DNA from: Oscillospiraceae bacterium
Lineage (GTDB): Bacteria; Bacillota; Clostridia; Oscillospirales; Oscillospiraceae
DNA length: 64,000 nucleotides
NCBI GenBank assembly: GCA_030625685.1
Contig: DAOUQJ010000004.1
Location: forward strand, 71,028 to 135,027
Direction of reading: 5' to 3'
Numbering within the stretch: the first letter of the stretch is position 1; every line of letters begins with the position of its first letter. Shown in pieces: positions 39,654 to 46,049 of this stretch. The position numbers were made by a program, and so were the translations under genes. Below the pieces are notes generated by a model. That model was not told the origin of the DNA. It made no database searches and saw only the letters and a list, made by a program, of their open reading frames with translations.

Positions 39654-40195
39654 CTAGTCTCGTAACGTAGTTAAGCGATATGTGGCTTGCAAATAATTTA
39701 CGGCATCGGCAATGCCTGCACAATCCATATGCGCATCCAGTGCCCCCTAACCCCCTGCATAGCATCTTCCACAACCAAACAGTCAGCAGAAAAAGTCCCA
39801 AACGGCTGCTTGCCGACAAAAACACTTCTGGGTCTGGTTTTGCCTCGTGATGTCATTGCTATGAGTGATGACATCAAAATACTGCATGAGTTTCGTGCTC
39901 TCTAAGATGGTCTTGGCGTTTCTACTGGAAGAGGCCACCGCCAACTGAATGCCAGCTTTTTTGAGTGCTGTGAGCACCTCATAAACGCATGTGCCAAATC
40001 CGCTTGGGATACATGCTCTAACAGACTGTGATAAATATGATTTTTTTCAGCGGCCAACTGCTTTTTTTCCTGTGTCTTCTCGCAACCTGCTGAATTAAAA
40101 TCAGCGCTAAATTTTCCATGGCTCAAATTTTCCAAACTGCAGTAAAGAAAACAAAAAAACACGCCTGAAGTTCTGCCCATAGCAAATTCTTCAAA
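39654..40195 (-). pseudogene. beta-phosphoglucomutase-like HAD phosphatase remnant
   Basis: Pieces of one HAD-superfamily protein lie in different minus-strand frames in the right order: KKQLAAEKNHIYHSLLEHVSQ (upstream frame), LKKAGIQLAVASSSRNAKTI with MQYFDVITHSNDITRQ (second frame), CLVVEDAMQGV (third), and AGIADAVNYLQATYRL to a TAG at 39654-39656. These match beta-phosphoglucomutase/trehalose-phosphorylase-associated HAD enzymes. The nucleophile motif DxDG at the N-terminus is absent, and there are at least three frameshifts, so the gene is dead. Confidence 0.85.
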
Positions 40196-40248
40196 CATGT
40201 TTTTGTTTGTAAATCGGAAACCATCTTCCGTTTTTTAAGAAAACGCAT

Positions 40249-40596
40249 TTACTTCTTGACGCCGAGGGTTTGATCAATTGCTTCAAAAATCACATCATGC
40301 GGTAAGTCACGTGCATAAGAAAAATTGACACAACCCACATTGGCCTTGCAATATGGATATTTCTGAAAAATCAGCTTAGGTGCTTCATAATTGCTAAAGT
40401 GAATAGAAATATACCGTTTCATACATGCGATACTTACGTAATTTCCATTGTGACGATAGGTTGGCATTTTTGTCTTTGGTCCCCAATCTTCATCATAAGT
40501 CACATCTGGAAACTCTTTTGCAATATACTCGATAATTGGTTCAAGCTTGTTTCTTGTTTTCTCATCAATCTGTCCTAGATAATCGTCAATGGTCAT
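40249..40596 (-). CDS. DUF1801 family protein
   Basis: A 115-residue protein of the DUF1801 (YdhG/iron-chaperone-like) fold. It has IDDYLGQIDEKTRNKLEPII at the N-terminus, then TYRHNGNYVSIACMKRYISIHF and NFSYARDLPHDVIFEAIDQT. Function is not established. ATG 40596 is chosen because GGAGG lies 8 nt upstream. The promoter is at 40670-40698. Confidence 0.85.
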   Translation of the reverse strand: MTIDDYLGQIDEKTRNKLEPIIEYIAKEFPDVTYDEDWGPKTKMPTYRHNGNYVSIACMKRYISIHFSNYEAPKLIFQKYPYCKANVGCVNFSYARDLPHDVIFEAIDQTLGVKK

Positions 40597-40669
40597 ATGC
40601 TCCACCTCCTCAGAAAAATAGCTAGTGTACTGTCCTTGCAAACACTAATAGCCTCAGAATATATCCTTT

Positions 40670-40698
40670 ATTATACAATTCCATCTTTTACCCTACAA
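40670..40698 (-). promoter_or_regulatory. sigma-A promoter of the DUF1801 gene
   Basis: The minus strand has TTGTAG (40693-40698), 17 nt, then TATAAT (40670-40675), about 75 nt upstream of the start codon. Confidence 0.65.
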
Positions 40699-40775
40699 TG
40701 CGTCAATACAAATTTCGCCGTTTTATACACATAGAAAATAACTCACGCGCTACAACACAAACGCTTACACACAAC

Positions 40776-40806
40776 TTGTACTATTTTTGAAGCTGTTGCA
40801 TATAGA
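40776..40806 (+). promoter_or_regulatory. candidate promoter of the recombinase operon
   Basis: TTGTAC (40776-40781) followed by CATATA/TATAGA at 40799-40806 (17- or 19-nt spacer). This could be a weak sigma-A promoter. The CATATAGAT block, with an upstream ACTATTT, also loosely resembles sigma-E/sigma-K promoters. The sequence alone does not decide. Confidence 0.3.
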
Positions 40807-40839
40807 TAAATCAAGAATATAACCATAAAGGAGACGCCT

Positions 40840-40992
40840 ATGAACGTGCAACACAAACACCCTTCCTATAACGATGCTGATTACAAATCTACTTTGCAAT
40901 CGCTTTGCCAAACCTGCCTACTTGAACTCAATCAAAACAAAAGCGATGTGCGACATGTCTTTCCCACAAACAAAATTCCACACAATATCTAA
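40840..40992 (+). CDS. small 50-residue protein upstream of the recombinase
   Basis: ORF of 50 codons starting MNVQHKHPSYNDADYKST and ending FPTNKIPHNI. AAAGGAG lies 7 nt upstream of the ATG, one of the best ribosome binding sites in the region. It ends 19 nt before the recombinase GTG. I do not recognise the family. It has two cysteines (SLCQTCLLEL) and no membrane segment. By position it could be a recombination directionality factor or a leader ORF coupling translation to the recombinase. Confidence 0.55.
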   Translation: MNVQHKHPSYNDADYKSTLQSLCQTCLLELNQNKSDVRHVFPTNKIPHNI

Positions 40993-41011
40993 TGCTCCTC
41001 AGTGAAAGGAA

Positions 41012-42478
41012 GTGAGAAGACTGGTCGCCATCTACGCCCGCCAGTCTGTTGAAAAAACGGACAGCCTTTCTATCGAAGGACAAATTGATTTATGCAAAAA
41101 ACAAACAGACGATGATGTGAAAATATACAAAGACATTGGGTTTTCAGCCAAGACGACCAACCGCCCCGCGTTTATAAAACTCATGCAAGATGTAGAGCAT
41201 GGCAGCATTGAAAAAATCATTGTCTACAAACTAGATCGATTTTCACGTAGCACCGCTGACTTTGGTCAGTTGTGGCGCACATTGCAAGCGCATCAAGTTG
41301 AATTTGTCTCAGTCAACGAAGCCTTTGACACCTCTACGCCTATTGGACGTGCCATGCTCAATATCATTATGGTCTTTGCCCAATTGGAGCGTGAAACAAC
41401 TGCAGAGCGCATACGAGATAACTACTATCAGCGCGTTTCATTGGGTGCTTGGCCCGGTGGCCCTGCCCCTTTTGGTTTCCGCATTGGTCGCACCACCGAC
41501 CCTAGTGGCAAACATCTGCCGTGTCTTGTCCCTGATGAAGCAAAACTTCTCATCATACAAGAGATTTTCAACCGCTATATCAGTCCGACCGAGAGCTTAG
41601 GCTCTTTGGCACGCTTTCTCAATGCTGCGAAAATCAAAGCACCCAAACGTGACACATGGGACAACGTTGCGTTATCTCGCCTATTGCATAACCCAGTCTA
41701 CACAGTGGCAGATGCAGAAATCTATTTATACTTTTTAAGTAAGGGTGTCACATGTCATCCATCCATTGAGCGTTTTGACGGTACGCATGCAGGATTTCTC
41801 GTTGGGAAGCGCAGCAAGCATTCAGAAAGCAGTACAGCGCAGGTTCAGTTTACCATCGCAAACCACGAGGGTATCATTTCTTCTGCACTTTGGCTTTGCT
41901 GTCAACACAAACTGGAACAAAACGCCCAGCTGAAGCAAACAGGAAAAGGGAAACACACTTGGTTATCTGGTCTTCTCAAATGCAAAGACTGTGGCTATAG
42001 TGTCAAAGTCAATAAAGTCAAAGAGAAGTATTATCTTTTGTGTAGTGGCAGGTCAAATCTACAATCTTGCAACAGTTCCATCCGCGTTGATTTAAAACAG
42101 TTGGAGTCTATCACCGAAAACACGCTAGTCAAAATCATTGCTCAATGTCCTCCCATTTCTCTGCGAAGTAATGAAATGGACGATACAAATCATGCGCTAC
42201 TCATGCAAATCGATGCAAAAATTGAGCGCCTTCTCTCTGCTTTGACGGAAAGCACGCAACTTTCCATGCAATACATAAACCAAGAATTGGCACGTTTGCA
42301 CGATGCACGTGAAATTCTCATAAGAGAGCGAGAAACCCAAGCACAAAAAGCAAAGGCACAATACCGTGTTCTCGACTTTCCTTCCCTTGCCTTTGAAGAA
42401 AAGAAAATAGTCGCAAAACGCTTTATTCATCACATTGCGCTTTCAGAAGATAGTGCCGAAATTATTTGGAACATTTGA
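41012..42478 (+). CDS. large serine recombinase (site-specific integrase/excisionase)
   Basis: A 488-residue recombinase. The resolvase-type catalytic domain spans about 1-145: IYARQS with nucleophile S12, SLSIEGQIDLCKKQ, YKLDRFSRS, and GRAMLNIIMVFAQLERETTAERI. A recombinase domain follows (PFGFRIGRTT ... RLLHNPVY), then a zinc ribbon (LKCKDCGYS ... LLCSG ... SC) and a coiled-coil segment near 395-450. This is the architecture of phage integrases such as TP901-1 and of sporulation recombinases such as SpoIVCA. The frame opens at 41006, so the start is GTG 41012, very close to AAGGA, or less likely CTG 41021. It probably acts on the pdaB junction sites. Confidence 0.93.
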   Translation: MRRLVAIYARQSVEKTDSLSIEGQIDLCKKQTDDDVKIYKDIGFSAKTTNRPAFIKLMQDVEHGSIEKIIVYKLDRFSRSTADFGQLWRTLQAHQVEFVSVNEAFDTSTPIGRAMLNIIMVFAQLERETTAERIRDNYYQRVSLGAWPGGPAPFGFRIGRTTDPSGKHLPCLVPDEAKLLIIQEIFNRYISPTESLGSLARFLNAAKIKAPKRDTWDNVALSRLLHNPVYTVADAEIYLYFLSKGVTCHPSIERFDGTHAGFLVGKRSKHSESSTAQVQFTIANHEGIISSALWLCCQHKLEQNAQLKQTGKGKHTWLSGLLKCKDCGYSVKVNKVKEKYYLLCSGRSNLQSCNSSIRVDLKQLESITENTLVKIIAQCPPISLRSNEMDDTNHALLMQIDAKIERLLSALTESTQLSMQYINQELARLHDAREILIRERETQAQKAKAQYRVLDFPSLAFEEKKIVAKRFIHHIALSEDSAEIIWNI

Positions 42479-42542
42479 ATTTGTTCCAGCTTTGACACAC
42501 CTATACTTTTACGCAAATACAAATTATATATACAGAAAAAAA

Positions 42543-42582
42543 TGAAAGAACCTGACACACTGATGTGACAGGTTCTTTTTTA
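42543..42582. terminator. bidirectional terminator between recombinase and beta-propeller gene
   Basis: Stem AAAGAACCTG / CAGGTTCTTT (42545-42554, 42569-42578), with extra pairing possible in the loop and A/T runs at both sides. It separates two convergent genes. Confidence 0.88.
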
Positions 42583-42589
42583 TAGTTGT

Positions 42590-44911
42590 TCATTGAAATG
42601 CAAGCGTATCCACTTTTTTTAATGTTTCATAGTGATAAGAAACCAATACGCCATCTTGAATGTAATAGAGATAATCTCCAATATACATCACTCTTCTGCC
42701 ATATGGAATGTCGCTACCATACGCCTCTGACTCTGTTCCCTTAAGCGTACCTACGATTTCTAAATCTCTGTCAGCGAAACTCACAAGCACAGCTTGTTGC
42801 TCAGATTGACCTTCTTTATCGTCATCACGAATCCAAGCGTCAAATGCCATAATTTCATTTGTGCTGTCAATCATGATAGCCTTATGGTTATAGAGCGCTT
42901 CGGAATAGCTACCAGAAGAGCCAATGACAAGCTTTGTCACTTCTTTCGGTTTGCCCATATCTGACACATCAAATAGGGAACATTTGATGCCACCTTCGCG
43001 GAAGCCCACTGCTGTTTCTTTTCCCTTTTCATCTCTTGTAAAGAGTTCATAGGTTTCACGACCCAATCCCAAAATGAGGTCTTCTCCCACTGGATGGAGA
43101 TAATTGCTAAATCCTGGCACTTTAAGTTCCCCTGTAATGGTTGGATCAGTTGGATCGGAAAGATCAAACACAAAAAGTGGGTCAATGTTGCGGAAGGTTA
43201 CCACATACGCTTTGTCTCCCATGAATCTCACGGAATAAATGCGCTCACCTGTTGCAAATTCTGGCACAGAACCGACAATGTTTAGGCTTTCATCTAACAC
43301 ATATAGCGCATTGCTTCTCTCTTGTCCCCATATTGTAGTTGCCACTCTAAAGTAACCATTTGACTCATCCATAGAAAACTGATTGAGCACATCACCTTTG
43401 ACTTTAGTGGAACCTGCATAACCAACATTCAACCCATCAAGAGCAAACTTGATGATGGTACTGTTACCTTCATAGTCGTTGCCTGCAATGTATAAACCAG
43501 AGGTGTTCATATAGAAATCATAGCCTGACGCAGCAATGGCTTCTACTTCTGTTGTATCATTTGTTTGAATGTCTAATGCTGAGACAACGAGATATCCACT
43601 GGCAGGAAACTCTGGCATAATCATAACATCATCGAGTTTGACTTCTGTTGCCTTTTGACCATTTGTGGTTTCTCTCATGAGAGGCATAATGCCATCGCCA
43701 TATGGATGGGTGCTCGTAATGAGGTAAACCACATCACTCACTTTTCTACTAGACTCATAATAGCCTTCCATTTCATGACCTTTGATTAGCATAGGGTTAT
43801 CAGGGTTAGAAACATCGTAAACATCCATGTAGCTGAAGTTTTTTCCATAGTAATATGGAGGGCAAATCATCATATCCTCTGCCACTGCCACTTCTTTTTC
43901 ATATACGTTGCCTTCTTCAACTTCACAATCTTCTTGTTCATAGCGATTACCCAAGACAACAAGACGGTCGTTATCTAAGTAGATTTCTCGCACATGTTTG
44001 GAAAGCGCCATGCGAATGATGCCAGCTTCTTGCATTTTGCCTTGGTCTGCTTTTACGATGCGCACCACATTGCTGCCTGCATAGTAAATGTATTTGCCAT
44101 CTGTTTTGATGATGTCTGCTTCGTCAACCCCCTCTACTTGCACGTTGGTTTCAGAAAAACCATCCCCTGCACTGTCGTTAGACGTTGCTTCTGCTGGCGC
44201 TGCTTCTTCCACTGCAGCATCTTCGCGCATAACACCTCCATCCATATAAAGTTTCATTTCATTTTCATAGCGATTCATCGCCATTTTGACTTCTGCTTCT
44301 GAATTTGGTTTGAGTGCAGAGCCGATGCGGTCTTTGATAGATTTCACCAAGTCTTTGTTGCCTTCCAAATCCACAGCAGTGTCAGAAATGGAAATGATAC
44401 GCTCAAAATAGCCAACTTGTTTTCCCAAAATGTCTTCACTGATGACACGCACAGGTAACATCGTGCGGTCATTGAGAATTTGGGATGTCACGTCCATTGT
44501 TACTTCTGTTTTCTCATTTCCGTCTTTTATCACATAGTGAGACGCGTCAATGGGAAATAGGTACTCTACTCCACCATAAGAAATGATGGCTGTGCGACTA
44601 GTTTCATCATAGCTTACGTTAGCGCCAAAGTGTTCTGACACTGCACGCAGTGGAACGAGAGTTCTGCCGCTTTTGACAGTTGCCGCTACGTCAAGGTTTT
44701 TTGAATCCAACGGTTTGATGGTCTCCCCTGATAAAATGAGTGGACTGCCTGTGTGCATGAAAATGGTTCCCTCTGGCGCCTGGATGGTCACGGGGGTATA
44801 CGCTGTTACCTCAGGTTCCTCCTGGTTTGCCAGCACGCATGATGTCATTCCTCCCACGATAATGAGCGTCGCTAAGAGTAATGACACGTACTTTGTTATG
44901 AATCGTTTCAT
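42590..44911 (-). CDS. secreted beta-propeller protein with copper amine oxidase N-like domain
   Basis: A 773-residue exported protein. The signal segment is at residues about 7-28 (YVSLLLATLIIVGGMTSCVL; the TSCVL cysteine may make it a lipoprotein). Residues about 60-180 are a Cu-amine-oxidase-N1-like domain (SGRTLVPLRAVSEHFGANV and NDRTMLPVRVISEDILG). From about 240 to the end is a Beta_propel domain, beginning VEGVDEADIIKTDGKYIYYAG, with the family's repeated Y-V/I-Y-Y blades. An acidic, Ala/Glu-rich linker joins them. Start 44911 has AAAGGA upstream. Function is unknown, probably at the cell surface. Confidence 0.9.
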   Translation of the reverse strand: MKRFITKYVSLLLATLIIVGGMTSCVLANQEEPEVTAYTPVTIQAPEGTIFMHTGSPLILSGETIKPLDSKNLDVAATVKSGRTLVPLRAVSEHFGANVSYDETSRTAIISYGGVEYLFPIDASHYVIKDGNEKTEVTMDVTSQILNDRTMLPVRVISEDILGKQVGYFERIISISDTAVDLEGNKDLVKSIKDRIGSALKPNSEAEVKMAMNRYENEMKLYMDGGVMREDAAVEEAAPAEATSNDSAGDGFSETNVQVEGVDEADIIKTDGKYIYYAGSNVVRIVKADQGKMQEAGIIRMALSKHVREIYLDNDRLVVLGNRYEQEDCEVEEGNVYEKEVAVAEDMMICPPYYYGKNFSYMDVYDVSNPDNPMLIKGHEMEGYYESSRKVSDVVYLITSTHPYGDGIMPLMRETTNGQKATEVKLDDVMIMPEFPASGYLVVSALDIQTNDTTEVEAIAASGYDFYMNTSGLYIAGNDYEGNSTIIKFALDGLNVGYAGSTKVKGDVLNQFSMDESNGYFRVATTIWGQERSNALYVLDESLNIVGSVPEFATGERIYSVRFMGDKAYVVTFRNIDPLFVFDLSDPTDPTITGELKVPGFSNYLHPVGEDLILGLGRETYELFTRDEKGKETAVGFREGGIKCSLFDVSDMGKPKEVTKLVIGSSGSYSEALYNHKAIMIDSTNEIMAFDAWIRDDDKEGQSEQQAVLVSFADRDLEIVGTLKGTESEAYGSDIPYGRRVMYIGDYLYYIQDGVLVSYHYETLKKVDTLAFQ

Positions 44912-45005
44912 CTTTGCACTTCCTTTCATTTTTTTAGTTCTTATCAGTGTTTGACGTACAACTAAAGCATATGTTCCCCATAAGTTTCATGATTTGGAAA
45001 TTTTT

Positions 45006-45045
45006 TTGAATCTGTTTGTTGTGCTGATAGTCTCGACTGGAAAGA
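45006..45045 (+). other. attR-like right junction of the pdaB-interrupting element
   Basis: The element half-site TTGAATCTGTTTGTTGTGCT (45006-45025) is followed by GA (45026-45027), then pdaB resumes TAGTCTCGACTGGA. The half-site is the inverted partner of AGAACGCCATACAGCTTCAA at the left end. Confidence 0.8.
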
Positions 45046-45268
45046 CACCCCTGCAGAAGACATCCAAAACCGTGTGTTAACACAGGTAAATCCAGGGTCT
45101 ATTATTCTATTTCACAACGCAGGATTGCACACATACGAGGCTCTACCAGAAATTATTGAAGGGCTTCTGCAAGAAGGATATACGATTGTTCCCGTTTCTG
45201 AACTCATTTTATCAGGTGACACCTATCTCGACTCAAATGGAAAACAGTTCCCCTTACGCGAATCATAG
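45026..45268 (+). CDS. pdaB: PdaB-type spore polysaccharide deacetylase, C-terminal part
   Basis: 80 codons without their own start, beginning DSLDWKDTPAEDIQNRVL and containing the NodB motif PGSIILFHNAG, then EGLLQEGYTIVPVSELI. This is exactly the part missing from the gene at 25043. The frame is the same once the intervening 19,461 bp are removed (residues 175-254 of the restored protein). The GTG at 45074 has no ribosome binding site, so a separate translation start is unlikely. Confidence 0.92.
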   Translation, partial: DSLDWKDTPAEDIQNRVLTQVNPGSIILFHNAGLHTYEALPEIIEGLLQEGYTIVPVSELILSGDTYLDSNGKQFPLRES

Positions 45269-45315
45269 CGTAGAGCAACTTTCGTTTCCATATCAAGTAT
45301 ATTTGCACTTAGTGC

Positions 45316-45368
45316 TAAAAGCAGAAAGCAGGTATCAAATGATACCTGCTTTCACTCTACTTTTTTTG
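45316..45368. terminator. bidirectional terminator after pdaB and the response regulator gene
   Basis: A 14-bp perfect stem GAAAGCAGGTATCA / TGATACCTGCTTTC (45324-45337, 45340-45353), followed by ACTCTAC and seven T. It lies at the end of the convergent pdaB C-terminal part and overlaps the response regulator stop. Confidence 0.88.
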
Positions 45369-46038
45369 ATTCTAGTTTTAAGTAGATCATGGAAGGTCTT
45401 CCGCCGGTATCATAATTGATGCGACTTTGCGCCTGCCCGTTTTCTAACATATACGTTAAATATCGTCTCACTGTGACGACTGAGAGTCCTGTTTTGCAAG
45501 AGATGCCTTCACAACTTTTTCCCTCTTGTGTGCTGAGTTCTTGTGAAATCTTTTCAAACGTCTTTCGCTGCATCCCTTTGGTACTTTTCTCTTTCGGTTT
45601 TGCATTGGTCAAGAGTTCATCAATTTCTGTTTGACACACTCTTTCTTTTTGATGCAACATCTTTTCTCTTTGCGCAAATCCATCCAGTGCTTGTTGAAAC
45701 CGCTCTGCTGTAAAGGGTTTGACTAGATAATCCATTACCCCCATCTTCAGTAGTTCATTGAGTGTTTGCGTCTCATGCGCCGCTGTGACAACGATGACCT
45801 CGGTGTCTATGCCGTAACCGCGCAAGTCTCTGAGTAACTCCACACCACTTTGCAGGGGCATATACACATCTAATACAACCAAATCCACTAAATTTGAGAG
45901 CAAATATTGCAGTGCTGCTCGCCCTGAATGAAATTCGGCAACCACTTCAAATCGCTCATCTTTTTCAATGAAACTGCGATGAAGCATTGCAACCATGTAA
46001 TCATCTTCCACTATGACCGTTTTATACAATGCCTCCAC
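45352..46038 (-). CDS. response regulator, CitB/DcuR family
   Basis: A 228-residue cytoplasmic regulator. The receiver domain has IVEDDYMVA, phospho-acceptor D57 in LVVLDVYMP, and VKPF. The C-terminal part has a helix-turn-helix (GISCKTGLSVVTVRRYLTYML), typical of regulators of citrate, malate and fumarate uptake. GTG 46038 or TTG 46029 may be the start, both near AGGAAGAGGTGGAGG. It lies 11 nt after its sensor kinase. No carboxylate transporter gene adjoins it. Confidence 0.9.
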   Translation of the reverse strand: MEALYKTVIVEDDYMVAMLHRSFIEKDERFEVVAEFHSGRAALQYLLSNLVDLVVLDVYMPLQSGVELLRDLRGYGIDTEVIVVTAAHETQTLNELLKMGVMDYLVKPFTAERFQQALDGFAQREKMLHQKERVCQTEIDELLTNAKPKEKSTKGMQRKTFEKISQELSTQEGKSCEGISCKTGLSVVTVRRYLTYMLENGQAQSRINYDTGGRPSMIYLKLESKKVE

Positions 46039-46049
46039 CTCTTCCTATC

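Larger units (their letters stand above)
25567..45027 (+). mobile_element. 19.5-kb serine-recombinase element inserted in pdaB (skin-like)
   Basis: The block lies precisely between the two in-frame halves of pdaB and shares TGA at its ends. Joining its ends gives a 42-bp site with 20-bp half-sites matching as inverted repeats at 15 of 20 positions, centred exactly on the GA dinucleotide. That is the architecture of an attP for large serine recombinases, and such a recombinase is encoded inside (41012-42478). No transposase, capsid, tail or conjugation genes are present. The cargo is metabolic and surface genes plus one decayed gene. The layout matches sporulation intervening elements such as skin in sigK. 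Excision itself is inferred. Confidence 0.85.

Noticed and set aside
25564-45027. Reading the pdaB split as a DNA transposon with imperfect terminal inverted repeats and a 3-bp TGA target duplication
   Set aside because: No transposase is encoded in the block, whereas a large serine recombinase is. The inverted ends are centred on the shared GA, as for attP. The transposon reading remains the main alternative.
25043-45268. Assembly misjoin or ordinary pseudogene explaining the two pdaB halves
   Set aside because: The halves match in strand, frame and exact residue continuity (V174 to D175) with a shared TGA. A random misjoin or decay would rarely be so exact.
45074-45268. Independent 64-codon gene starting at GTG 45074
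   Set aside because: The reading frame continues upstream without a stop to the junction at 45026 and encodes PdaB residues there; the GTG has no ribosome binding site.
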